Origin: Pseudomonas knackmussii B13
GTDB lineage: Bacteria > Pseudomonadota > Gammaproteobacteria > Pseudomonadales > Pseudomonadaceae
Direction: 5' to 3'
DNA: 64,000 bases
Assembly: GCF_000689415.1 (NCBI RefSeq)
Contig: NZ_HG322950.1
Span: forward strand, 310,001 to 374,000
Shown here piece after piece: positions 54,745 to 63,212 of the stretch. Below the pieces are notes generated by a model. That model was not told where the DNA came from. It saw only the letters and a list, made by a program, of their open reading frames with translations, and made no database searches. Made by a program: the position numbers and the translations under genes. Position 1 is the first letter of the stretch; each line of letters starts with the position of its first letter.

Positions 54745-55779
54745 ATGAGCAAGTCGATCGCAGTCATCGCCGCCACCCTGTCGCTGAGCCTAGCCGGGGC
54801 GGCCAACGCCGCCGGGCAGGTCAACGTCATCAGCTGGAGCGGCTACTTCTCGCCGCAGATCATCGAGAAGTTCGAGAAGCAGACCGGCATCAAGGTCACG
54901 GTGGATTCCTACGACTCCAACGAAACCCTGCTGGCCAAGCTGAAGCAGGGCGGCAGCGGCTACGACGTGGCCATCCCCTCGCACCAGTTCGTGCCCATCC
55001 TGGTCCACGAGAACCTGTTGGAGCGCTTCGATCCGGCGAAGCAGCCGTACTACGCGAACATCGTCGACAACCTGCAGAAACCGAGCTGGGACCCGGAGGG
55101 TGGCTACTCGGTGCCCTTCATCTGGGGCACCACCAGCGTGGTGCTGGACACCGCGCTCTACAAGGGCCCGACCGACAGCTACAAGGTGCTCTTCGAGCCG
55201 CCCCAGGAGCTGCAGGGCAAGGTCAACATGCTCGACTCGGTGAACGAGGTGATGGACTCCGCCAGCCTCTACCTGGGCATCCCGCTGTGCAGCGAGGACC
55301 CCAAGCAGGTGCAACAGGTGCTGAACCTGCTCAAGGCGCAGAAGCCGTTCGTGAAGACCTACAGCTCCAAGGCCGGCTCGGTGCGCGAGAACCTGGCCTC
55401 CGGCGAGACCTCGATGTCGCTGTTCTGGGGCGGCTCGTCGCTGCGCGCCCGCGAGATGAAGCCGAGCCTGAAGTACCTCTATCCGAAGGAAGGCGTGGTG
55501 GCCTGGGTGGATAACATGGTGATCCCCAAGGGCGCCAAGGATCCTGAAGCGGCGCGCCAGTTCATCGCCTTCATGAGTCAGCCGGAGAACTCGGCGATGA
55601 CCCAGAACTTCCTCAAGCACCAGAGCCCGATCAAGGGCACCGACGCCTTCCTCGCCCCGAGCCTGAAGGACGCGCCGGAACTGCACATCCCCGAGGGCAC
55701 CAAGGTGGTCTTCAGCAAGACCTGCGGCGAAGGCGCCATCCGCCTGGCCGACCGCCTGTGGACCAACCTGATGCGCTGA
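54745..55779 (+). CDS. ABC transporter periplasmic binding protein, PotD/PotF type
   Basis: 344 aa with signal peptide MSKSIAVIAATLSLSLAGAA. The mature protein starts AGQVNVISWSGYFSPQIIEK, close to PotF/PotD proteins that bind putrescine or spermidine. FIWGTTSVVLD, LFWGGSSLRAREM and MVIPKGAKDPEAARQFIAFM are typical. Binding-pocket residues could not be checked for polyamine selectivity, so the ligand is open. Confidence 0.92.
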   Translation: MSKSIAVIAATLSLSLAGAANAAGQVNVISWSGYFSPQIIEKFEKQTGIKVTVDSYDSNETLLAKLKQGGSGYDVAIPSHQFVPILVHENLLERFDPAKQPYYANIVDNLQKPSWDPEGGYSVPFIWGTTSVVLDTALYKGPTDSYKVLFEPPQELQGKVNMLDSVNEVMDSASLYLGIPLCSEDPKQVQQVLNLLKAQKPFVKTYSSKAGSVRENLASGETSMSLFWGGSSLRAREMKPSLKYLYPKEGVVAWVDNMVIPKGAKDPEAARQFIAFMSQPENSAMTQNFLKHQSPIKGTDAFLAPSLKDAPELHIPEGTKVVFSKTCGEGAIRLADRLWTNLMR

Positions 55780-55909
55780 GTGCCACCCGGGCCCCGTTCG
55801 CGGGGCCATCCTGAATAACCTGTACATCGCCCGGTGCGCCGTGGCGCGGGCCTGCTCGCGCCGCGATCGCCTAATGGGCACTGCCGGAAACATGAAGAAG
55901 GCCCGATCC

Positions 55910-57367
55910 ATGAGCCAGAACCCGAACCTCAGCGAACTCGTCCAGCTCCAGGCCCATGAGCTGGCGCAACGCATCCGTCTGCGCCAGGTGTCCTGCCGCG
56001 AAGTGATGAGCGATTACCTCGCGCACATCGAACGCTTCAACCCGGCGGTCAACGCCCTGATCAGCCTGCAACCGGCCGAGCAGCTGCTGGCCGAGGCCGA
56101 TGCCCGTGACGCGGAGCTGGCGCGCGGCGAGTACCGTGGCTGGATGCACGGCCTGCCGCACGCCATCAAGGACCTCTCGCTGACCCGCGGCATCCGCACC
56201 ACGCTCGGCTCCCCGTTGTTCAGCGACTTCATGCCCGAACGCGACGGCATCATGGTCGAGCGCATCCGCGCCGCCGGCGCCGTTCTCATCGGCAAGAGCA
56301 ACACCCCGGAATTCGGCCTCGGCTCGCAGAGCTACAACCCCATCTTCGGCGCTACCGGCTGCGCCTACGACCCGACCCGCACGGCTGGTGGCAGCAGCGG
56401 TGGTGCCGCAGCGGCGGTGGCCCTGCAACTCGTGCCGGTGGCCGACGGCAGCGACATGATGGGCTCGCTGCGCAACCCGGCTGCCTTCAACAACATCTTC
56501 GGCTTCCGTCCATCCCAGGGCCGCGTGCCCTTCGATGACAGCGCCGACCTGTTCTTCGACCAGCTCGGCTACGAAGGCCCCATGGCCCGCAGCGTGCGTG
56601 ACCTGGCCCTGCTGCTGTCGGTGCAGGCCGGCGGCGATGCGCGTGCGCCGCTGTCGATTTCCGAGTCCGGCGCGGCCTTCACTGGCTCGCTGGAGCGCGA
56701 CTTCAACGGCGCCCGCCTGGGTTGGCTGGGCGACCTCGGTGGCCATCTGCCGATGGAGCGCGGTGTGCTGGAACTGTGCGAGCGCTCGTTCGCCGATTTC
56801 GAATCCATCGGCTGCAGCGTCGAGCCCTGCGCCCTGGGCTATTCCGCCGAGCGCCTGTGGGACTGCTGGCGCACCTTGCGGCACTTCTTCGTCGCCGGTT
56901 CCCTGGGCGGCCTCTACGCTGACCCGGCCAAGTGCGAGCTGCTCAAGGAAGAGGCGCGCTGGGAAGTCGAGCACGGCCTGTTGCTGTCGGGCATGGACGT
57001 GTACCGCGCGACCGTTGCGCGCAGCGACTGGTACCGCGCCATCCAGTGCCTGTTCGAACATTACGACTACCTGCTGCTGCCCAGCGCCCAGGTCTTCCCC
57101 TTCGACAAGACCCAGCACTGGCCGCGGGAGATCGCCGGCCGCGCCATGGACACCTACCACCGCTGGATGGAGGTGGTGATCCCCGGCACCTTGTCCGGTT
57201 GTCCGGTGGCCAACGTACCGGTCGGCTTCAATCAACAGGGCTTGCCCATGGGCCTGCAGATCATCGGCCGGCACCAGGCCGACATGGCCGTGCTGCAACT
57301 CGCCCACGCCTATGAGCAGGCCAGCAACTGGTACCGGCGCTGCCCGCCGCCGCTGTTGGCGCAGTAG
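55910..57367 (+). CDS. Amidase signature family hydrolase
   Basis: 485 aa from MSQNPNLSELVQLQAHELAQ. The catalytic Ser-cisSer-Lys triad is visible: Lys87 in HAIKDLS, Ser162/163 in TAGGSSGGAAAA, and Ser186 in DMMGSLRNPA. It hydrolyses an amide C-N bond in the cytoplasm (no signal peptide). By position between a polyamine-type importer and malonyl-CoA enzymes its product is probably malonate, or a compound that leads to it. Malonamidase E2 of Bradyrhizobium is a member of this family. ATG 55892 is an alternative start. Confidence 0.88.
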   Translation: MSQNPNLSELVQLQAHELAQRIRLRQVSCREVMSDYLAHIERFNPAVNALISLQPAEQLLAEADARDAELARGEYRGWMHGLPHAIKDLSLTRGIRTTLGSPLFSDFMPERDGIMVERIRAAGAVLIGKSNTPEFGLGSQSYNPIFGATGCAYDPTRTAGGSSGGAAAAVALQLVPVADGSDMMGSLRNPAAFNNIFGFRPSQGRVPFDDSADLFFDQLGYEGPMARSVRDLALLLSVQAGGDARAPLSISESGAAFTGSLERDFNGARLGWLGDLGGHLPMERGVLELCERSFADFESIGCSVEPCALGYSAERLWDCWRTLRHFFVAGSLGGLYADPAKCELLKEEARWEVEHGLLLSGMDVYRATVARSDWYRAIQCLFEHYDYLLLPSAQVFPFDKTQHWPREIAGRAMDTYHRWMEVVIPGTLSGCPVANVPVGFNQQGLPMGLQIIGRHQADMAVLQLAHAYEQASNWYRRCPPPLLAQ

Positions 57368-57390
57368 GGCGCGTCGACGAAGGAGGCCCC

Positions 57391-58692
57391 ATGAACGTCA
57401 GCTTCTTCCAGGAACTCTTGCAGAGCATCAGCGAGCGCGGCCGGCAGTTGCTGGAGTCGCGCGAGCCGACGCCGATCAGCGCGGCGACGCTGGTGGAAGC
57501 CAGCCGCCGGTTGCTTTCCGGGCACGGCGAGGCATCCGGCGTGGCGCTGGCGCGGCAGGTGCTGTGCGCCTATCGCGATTGCCCGGAGGCGCAGCAGAAA
57601 GCCTTCTTCGACAACCTGCTGAACGACTTCGCGCCGCCCCGCGAGGCATTGGCCGAGGCCTGCAAACGCTACCTGGAAAACCCCGGCGCCGAGCAGGTCA
57701 CCGCACTCTTCGAGGCCTGCGAACCGCCGCGCCAGGAACTGTTCCGCCGCCTCAACCAGGCCCCCGGCGGCACCGCCGAGCTGATCGCCATGCGCAACCT
57801 GCTGCTGCGTGAACTCAAGGCCCGTCCGGAACTGGCAGCGGTCGACTACGACCTGCAGCACCTGCTGGCGTCCTGGTTCAACCGTGGCTTCCTGGTGCTG
57901 CGCCGCATCGACTGGTCGACCCCGGCGGCGATTCTGGAAAAGATCATCCGCTACGAAGCGGTGCACGCCATCAAGGACTGGGACGACCTGCGCAGCCGCC
58001 TGCAACCGGCTGATCGCCGCTGCTTCGGCTTCTTCCACCCGGCGCTGCCGGAGGAGCCGCTGATCTTCGTCGAGGTGGCGCTGACCCGCGAAATGCCTGG
58101 CGCCATCGCTGAAATCCTCGAGCAACAGGGCGAGGCCGCCGAGGCGCCGGACACCGCCGTGTTCTATTCGATCAGCAACTGCCAGGACGGCCTGCGCGGC
58201 ATCTCCTTCGGCAACTTCCTGATCAAGCAAGTTGTCGAGGAGCTGGCTCGTGAAGTGCCGGGGCTCAAGCAGTTCGTCACCCTCTCGCCGGTGCCCGGCT
58301 TCCGCCGTTGGCTGGACAGCCGCGCCGCCGAGCCGCAGGTCGCCGAATGCCTCAAGGCGCTCAAGCCCGATGCGCCACCCCCCCCGCGTCTGGAGCAGCC
58401 GTTGCTGGCGCTGGCCGCCGAATACTTCCTCAACGCGAAGAACGCCGAGGGGCGGCCGCTGGACCCGGTGGCGCGCTTCCACCTGGGCAACGGCGCGCGC
58501 CTGGAGCGCCTGAACTGGCGCGGCGATCTCTCCGCCGGCGGCCTGCGCCAGGCCGCCGGGCTGATGGTCAATTACCGCTACGAACTGCGTCAGATCGAGA
58601 AAAACCACGAAGCCTATGCCAACCAGGGCTCGGTGATCGCCGCCAACGAGGTCAAGCGACATCTCGCCCCACCGGCCAAGCCACGCCGCTAG
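57391..58692 (+). CDS. matA: Malonyl-CoA decarboxylase
   Basis: 433 aa. It turns malonyl-CoA into acetyl-CoA and CO2. N-terminal helical domain to about 160, then a GNAT-like catalytic domain with VFYSISNCQDGLRGISFGNF, FVTLSPVPGFRRWL (catalytic Ser region) and VARFHLGNGARLERLNW (catalytic His). MatA of Rhizobium is the model. Follows the amidase by 23 bp and precedes matB by 8 bp. Confidence 0.94.
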   Translation: MNVSFFQELLQSISERGRQLLESREPTPISAATLVEASRRLLSGHGEASGVALARQVLCAYRDCPEAQQKAFFDNLLNDFAPPREALAEACKRYLENPGAEQVTALFEACEPPRQELFRRLNQAPGGTAELIAMRNLLLRELKARPELAAVDYDLQHLLASWFNRGFLVLRRIDWSTPAAILEKIIRYEAVHAIKDWDDLRSRLQPADRRCFGFFHPALPEEPLIFVEVALTREMPGAIAEILEQQGEAAEAPDTAVFYSISNCQDGLRGISFGNFLIKQVVEELAREVPGLKQFVTLSPVPGFRRWLDSRAAEPQVAECLKALKPDAPPPPRLEQPLLALAAEYFLNAKNAEGRPLDPVARFHLGNGARLERLNWRGDLSAGGLRQAAGLMVNYRYELRQIEKNHEAYANQGSVIAANEVKRHLAPPAKPRR

Positions 58693-58700
58693 GAACCGCC

Positions 58701-60224
58701 ATGAACCAGAGCCTTTTCGCCGCCATCGGCGAGCACCTGCCGAAAGACCTGAACAAAGCCTTCATCCGCACGCCCGAGGGCGGCGGCTACAGCTATGCCG
58801 AGATGCTGCGCAGCAGCTCGCAGTTCGCCCACGCCCTGGTCGAGCTCGGTGTGCGGCCGGGCGATCGCGTCGCCGTGCAGGTCGACAAGAGCCCCGAGGC
58901 GATCATGCTCTACCTCGGCACCCTGCGTGCCGGCGCGGTCTACCTGCCGCTGAACAGCGGCTACACCGCCGACGAACTGGCCTACTTCCTCGGCGATGCC
59001 GAGCCCACGCTGTTCGTCTGCGCACCGGCCTTTGAAGAAGAGGCCAAGGCGCTCGCCGAACGCTGCGGCGTGGCCCGTGTGGCCACCCTCGGCAAGCGCT
59101 GCGACGGCAGCCTGATGCAGCAGGTGCAGGGCAAGCCGGGGCGCTTCATCGACGTCGAGCGCACGGCCGACGACCTCGCCGCGATCCTCTACACCTCCGG
59201 CACCACCGGGCGCTCCAAGGGCGCGATGATCAGCCACGGCAACCTGGTCTCCAACGCCCGCGCGCTGGTCGAAGCCTGGGCGATCACCGCCGAGGACTGG
59301 CTGCTGCACGCGCTGCCGATCTTCCACATCCACGGCCTGTTCGTGGCCACCAACAGCCTGCTGATGGCCGGCGGTTCGCTGCTGTTCGTCGAGAAGTTCG
59401 ATGCCGCCGAAGTGCTGCGCCTGCTGCTGCAAGTGAACTTGCTGATGGGCGTGCCGACCTTCTACACCCGCCTGCTCGACCAGGACGGCCTGACCCGCGA
59501 AGCGGTGGCGCACATGCGCCTGTTCGTCTCCGGCTCGGCGCCGCTCACCGCCGAGACGCACAAGGCGTTCCGCGAGCGCACCGGGGTGGCAATCCTCGAA
59601 CGCTACGGCATGACCGAAACCGGCATGAACACTTCCAACCCGCTCAATGGCGAACGCATCGCCGGCACCGTCGGCTTCCCGCTGCCGGGCGTCGAACTGC
59701 GCATCACCGACCCGACCGCGAAAGAGCCGACGCTGCTGCCGCAGGGCGAGCCGGGGATGATCGAAGTGCGCGGCGCCAACGTCTTCCGCGGCTACTGGCG
59801 CATGCCGGAAAAGACCGCCGAGGAACTGCGCGCGGACGGCTACTTCATGACCGGCGACATCGGCCTGATCGATGACAAGGGCTACGTGCAGATCGTCGGG
59901 CGCAGCAAGGACATGATCATCAGCGGCGGCTACAACGTGTACCCGAAGGAGTTGGAGCAGATCATCGACACCCTGCCGGGCGTCGCCGAGTCGGCGGTGA
60001 TCGGCGTGCCGCATCGCGACTTCGGCGAAGGCGTGACGGCGGTGGTGGTGGCCAAGCCTGGCGAGGCGCCGAGTGAAGCTGCGATTTTCGCCGGCCTGGA
60101 CGGCAAGCTAGCGCGCTACAAACAACCCAAGCGCGTGATGATCGTCGACGCGCTGCCGCGCAACGTGATGGGCAAGGTGCAGAAGAACCAGCTGCGCGAG
60201 CAGTTCAAGCAGCTTTACACCTGA
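58701..60224 (+). CDS. matB: Malonyl-CoA synthetase
   Basis: 507 aa acyl-CoA ligase. It joins malonate, ATP and CoA through malonyl-AMP. P-loop AILYTSGTTGRSKGAM, ERYGMTETGMNTSNPLNG for AMP and malonate binding, GRSKDMIISGGYNVYPKELE hinge and the lysine near LPRNVMGKVQKNQLREQF. MatB-type rather than acetate-type by the TETGMNTSNP motif. Last gene of the operon; terminator at 60273. Confidence 0.94.
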   Translation: MNQSLFAAIGEHLPKDLNKAFIRTPEGGGYSYAEMLRSSSQFAHALVELGVRPGDRVAVQVDKSPEAIMLYLGTLRAGAVYLPLNSGYTADELAYFLGDAEPTLFVCAPAFEEEAKALAERCGVARVATLGKRCDGSLMQQVQGKPGRFIDVERTADDLAAILYTSGTTGRSKGAMISHGNLVSNARALVEAWAITAEDWLLHALPIFHIHGLFVATNSLLMAGGSLLFVEKFDAAEVLRLLLQVNLLMGVPTFYTRLLDQDGLTREAVAHMRLFVSGSAPLTAETHKAFRERTGVAILERYGMTETGMNTSNPLNGERIAGTVGFPLPGVELRITDPTAKEPTLLPQGEPGMIEVRGANVFRGYWRMPEKTAEELRADGYFMTGDIGLIDDKGYVQIVGRSKDMIISGGYNVYPKELEQIIDTLPGVAESAVIGVPHRDFGEGVTAVVVAKPGEAPSEAAIFAGLDGKLARYKQPKRVMIVDALPRNVMGKVQKNQLREQFKQLYT

Positions 60225-60272
60225 GGCTGGGTCGGATGGGTTTCGCTTCGCTCAACCGTATCCTGCGAACAT

Positions 60273-60302
60273 GAAACAGCCCCGCCTGGGCGGGGCTGTT
60301 TC
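60273..60302. terminator. Terminator after matB
   Basis: GAAACAGCCCCGC and GCGGGGCTGTTTC around CTGG, a 13-bp perfect stem. Confidence 0.88.
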
Positions 60303-60318
60303 ATTCCTGTAGGAGATT

Positions 60319-61269
60319 CTATGTCAATGACGGCTCCTGCTTTGGAGGCTGGTAGCTGGTCTGGGATTGCATCAGGGCAAAGGCAATTCGGGCCAATTTG
60401 CGGGCGAGGATAGTCAGGGCCTCGATCTTCTTCAGGCCGCGCGCCAGGTAGCTTTGGTAAAGGGCCTGCCAGCGCTGCGTGCGCGCTGCCGCCATGGCCG
60501 CGTTGTGGAGCAGCCGACGGATTTCAGGGTCCCCTTGCTTGGTCAGCTTTCGACGGCCGCTATAGCGGCCGGACTCCTTGAGCCGCACATCCAATCCGAT
60601 AAAGGCGATGAAGGCATCGCTATTGCGAAAACGTCCCCGCAGAAATGCCAGGTTCAGGGCCGCTGCCGTCAGCGGTCCGATCCCTTCGATGGCCTGGCAG
60701 CGCTTGCTTTGCTCCATTAGGCCAGCCTCTCGCAGCGCCTGTTGAATCTCTTTCTCCAGGCGTGACTCCAGTGTGGCCATTTGCTTGAGAACAGGCTTCA
60801 GCGCCTTGGCCAGGGAGCGATCCTGGGAAAAGCTCTGGCGTAACGAGATGGCGCTACGGACCAGTGCGGCACGCCGATGCAGCAGTGTCTGCAGGCGGCA
60901 GTAGGCCTTGCTCGGTGGCTGCCAAGGCTCCAGTTGCGCTTGTTCGTGGGTCAGGTAACGGGCCAGCAACAGGGCATCGCTGCGATCATCCTTGTTTCGC
61001 CCGCCAATCCCCTTGCGGTAGTTGCTCAGGCGAAAGCCATTGATGACGTAGATCCGATGTCCCCGCGCATGCGCCAGGGTCGCAACATCCATGTGATAGG
61101 TGCTGGTCGCTTCGATCGCGATGGCGCAGCAGGGAGGAAGGGTTTTCAGCCAGGCCTTGATAGTGCGGACGTCATTGGCCAGTTCGAATACCTCGCCCGA
61201 GCGTGTATCGCAGAGGCTCAGCGACTCCTTGGCGACATCGATACCGATAACCGGAACTTGGCTTGTCAT
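60319..61269 (-). CDS. IS110-family transposase
   Basis: 316 aa from MTSQVPVIGIDVAKESLSLC. The N-terminal RuvC-like DEDD domain is visible: Asp in VIGIDVAKE, Glu in IAIEATSTYH, Asp-Asp in GGRNKDDRSDALLLARYL. The C-terminal transposase_20 domain has IEGIGPLTAAALNLAFL, AFIAFIGLDVRLKESGR and GDPEIRRLLHNAA with the catalytic Ser in the region KESGRYSGRRKLTKQG. Such enzymes are guided by a bridge RNA. It appears intact. GGAGAACCCC precedes ATG 61269. Confidence 0.95.
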   Translation of the reverse strand: MTSQVPVIGIDVAKESLSLCDTRSGEVFELANDVRTIKAWLKTLPPCCAIAIEATSTYHMDVATLAHARGHRIYVINGFRLSNYRKGIGGRNKDDRSDALLLARYLTHEQAQLEPWQPPSKAYCRLQTLLHRRAALVRSAISLRQSFSQDRSLAKALKPVLKQMATLESRLEKEIQQALREAGLMEQSKRCQAIEGIGPLTAAALNLAFLRGRFRNSDAFIAFIGLDVRLKESGRYSGRRKLTKQGDPEIRRLLHNAAMAAARTQRWQALYQSYLARGLKKIEALTILARKLARIAFALMQSQTSYQPPKQEPSLT

Positions 61270-61434
61270 GGGGTTCTCCGACAGTGAAGATGGTCCAATC
61301 TGTCGGGAGCTCACATTGGCGCAGGCTTGCCGGTATTGTCGGTTTGAGCGGCTACTCAATCCGATGGATTCCTTATCGGCGCTTGTCGTGAGCGGGTGGG
61401 TGGGGGAAGTCTCCTACCGTCTGGCTTGCAGAAG
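61270..61434 (-). ncRNA. Candidate bridge RNA region of the IS110 element (left end)
   Basis: The 165-bp noncoding region upstream of the transposase occupies the place where IS110-type elements encode the bridge RNA that pairs with target and donor DNA. I see short possible stems (for example CCGACAG / CTGTCGG-type around 61277-61298), but I could not fold it by hand or identify the guide loops. Position, not structure, supports this call. Confidence 0.45.
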
Positions 61435-61485
61435 CGGATCTTGTCCCTCCACACCCCGACAGGTTCCTACCCTAACGCCATACAA

Positions 61486-61529
61486 GCGGACCTTGTCCGC
61501 GAGAAATCGCGGATGAGATCCGCTCCTAC
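61486..61529. repeat. REP-type palindromic element
   Basis: GCGGACCTTGTCCGCGAGAA followed by ATCGCGGATGAGATCCGCTC and CTAC. Same kind as 50695-50730. Lies between the IS110 element and the quinone oxidoreductase gene, inverted with respect to the REP half in front of the IS. Confidence 0.8.
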
Positions 61530-61544
61530 AGTGGGCGCAAGGGC

Positions 61545-62522
61545 TCAGCGCACCTGCACCACAACCTTGCCGACAGCACGGCGCTGGCCCAGGTGGTTGA
61601 TGGCGTCGGCCGCCTTCTCCAGCGGATAGGTCTGCGACACCAGCGGCTTCAGCTTGCCCTCGCCGTACCACTGGAACAGCTGCTGGAAGTTCGCCGCGTT
61701 GTCCTGCGGTTGGCGCTGGGCGAAGGCGCCCCAGAACACGCCGACCAGGGAGGCGCCCTTGAGCAGCGGCAGGTTGGCCGGCAGCGAGGGGATGGTGCCG
61801 CTGGCGAAACCGACCACCAGCAGGCGGCCGTTCCAGGCGATGCTGCGGAAGGCTTCCTCGAAGAAGTCGCCGCCCACCGGGTCGTAGATCACGTCCACGC
61901 CCTGGCCACCGGTGATTTCCTTGAGCTTGTCCTTCAGGCTGCCTTCGCTGTAGTTGATCAGCACGTCGGCACCGGCGGCCTTGGCCACTTCCAGCTTGGC
62001 GTCGCTGCTCGCGGCGGCGATCACCTTGGCACCCATCGCCTTGCCGATCTCCACCGCGGCCAGGCCAACGCCGCCGGAGGCGCCGAGCACCAGCAGTGTC
62101 TCGCCCGGTTGCAGGTTGGCGCGCTGCTTGAGTGCGTGCATCGAGGTGCCATAGGTCATGCCGAAGGCGGCGGCGGTGGTGAAGTCCATGCCGGCCGGGA
62201 TCGGCAGCACGTTGTAGCCGCCCACCGCGACCTGCTCGGCGAAGCTGCCCCAGCCGGTGAGGGCGATGACCCGGTCGCCGACCTTCAGGTGCGAGACCTT
62301 CTCGCCAACCGCGGCGACCACGCCCGCGGCTTCGCCGCCCCGGGCGGAGGGGAAGGGCGGCTTGAACTGGTACTTGCCCTCGATGATCAGCGTGTCGGGG
62401 AAGTTGACCCCCGCTGCATGCACGTCGAGCAGGACCTCGTTCTTCTTCGGCTCGGGGCTGGCGATGTCTTCCAGCACCAGGGTTTCGGCGGGGCCGAAGG
62501 CTTTGCACAGCACGGCTTTCAT
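61545..62522 (-). CDS. NADPH:quinone oxidoreductase family protein (zinc-free MDR)
   Basis: 325 aa. MDR fold without the structural-zinc Cys. GASGGVGLAAVEIGKAMGA at about 147 is the NADPH-binding Rossmann motif; VHAAGVNFPDTLIIEGKYQ and GGEAAGVVAAVGEKVSHLKV belong to the quinone oxidoreductase/enoyl reductase group. It reduces quinones or activated double bonds; the exact substrate is not known. Divergent from the FliL-like gene. Confidence 0.92.
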   Translation of the reverse strand: MKAVLCKAFGPAETLVLEDIASPEPKKNEVLLDVHAAGVNFPDTLIIEGKYQFKPPFPSARGGEAAGVVAAVGEKVSHLKVGDRVIALTGWGSFAEQVAVGGYNVLPIPAGMDFTTAAAFGMTYGTSMHALKQRANLQPGETLLVLGASGGVGLAAVEIGKAMGAKVIAAASSDAKLEVAKAAGADVLINYSEGSLKDKLKEITGGQGVDVIYDPVGGDFFEEAFRSIAWNGRLLVVGFASGTIPSLPANLPLLKGASLVGVFWGAFAQRQPQDNAANFQQLFQWYGEGKLKPLVSQTYPLEKAADAINHLGQRRAVGKVVVQVR

Positions 62523-62679
62523 CGGGGCGGACTCCTTGCGGGTGAGGCGGGCAGTGTAGGAGTGGGCAGGCGGGGGGCAAATCAGTATGGTCCCGGCTTA
62601 TGCCGCTGCATAACCGCTGGGCTTGGGCGGCGCGCCGAGTCTGGCTATGCTTGCCGGCATCATTTCTGGAGAAGTCGCC

Positions 62680-63084
62680 TTGAGAGCCCTGATCGCCCTG
62701 TTGCTGGTCCTGTTCCTCGCCCCCGTGATGGCGGAGGAGGAAGCCAAGCCGGAAGACGCCAACAAGCCCTTGTTCGTCGACCTCACTCCGGCCCTGGTGG
62801 GCAACTACGGCAGCGGTCCCAAGCTGAAGTACTTCAAGGCAGACATCGCCCTGAAGGTCGCGGGCAAGGAGACGGCGGACAAGGTCGAGCACCACGAGCC
62901 GCTGATCCGCAACCAGCTGATCATGCTGTTCGCCCAGCAGACCGACGAAACCCTCGGCAGCGTCGAGGCCAAGGAAAAGCTGCGCCAAGAGGCGCTCAAG
63001 CAGGTGCAGACGGTCCTCAAGGAGGAGGAAGGCAAGCCGCTGGTGGACGACCTGTTGTTCAACAACCTGATCGTCCAGCCCTGA
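62680..63084 (+). CDS. FliL-like small secreted protein
   Basis: 134 aa if read from TTG 62680, which has GGAGAAG seven bases upstream and gives an N-terminal signal sequence (LRALIALLLVLFLAPVMAEE) read as Met-Arg-Ala. The longer frame from ATG 62623 would put a hydrophilic leader in front of it. The mature part (LFVDLTPALVGNYGSGPKLK, then YFKADIALKV, HHEPLIRNQLIMLFAQQTDE) matches the beta-alpha FliL domain, without the FliL cytoplasmic part. It is a stand-alone FliL-like protein, not in a flagellar operon. Confidence 0.8.
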   Translation: MRALIALLLVLFLAPVMAEEEAKPEDANKPLFVDLTPALVGNYGSGPKLKYFKADIALKVAGKETADKVEHHEPLIRNQLIMLFAQQTDETLGSVEAKEKLRQEALKQVQTVLKEEEGKPLVDDLLFNNLIVQP

Positions 63085-63212
63085 TCTGACACAGGAAATA
63101 GTCGTCATTTTCAGCGATTCGGGTCGCGTCTGACCTGAATCAAGGCCATTGCCTCTCTCTTCTCGGAAGATCCCTACACGATTGGTCGAAAGGCCGTTCA
63201 AGAGAGGGTGCG

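Larger units (their letters stand above)
60316..61434 (-). mobile_element. IS110-family insertion sequence, inserted in a REP element (ends inferred)
   Basis: A transposase gene (60319-61269) with about 165 bp of noncoding DNA upstream and almost none downstream, as in IS110-subgroup elements. Left flank CTGTAGGAG (60307-60315) and right flank CGGATCTTGTCC (61435 on) join into GTAGGAGCGGATC, the REP tail sequence seen at 61529-61516 read backwards. There is no terminal inverted repeat or target duplication, as expected. The right boundary is uncertain: a CTCCTAC at 61411-61417 could be an alternative junction. Confidence 0.8.
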
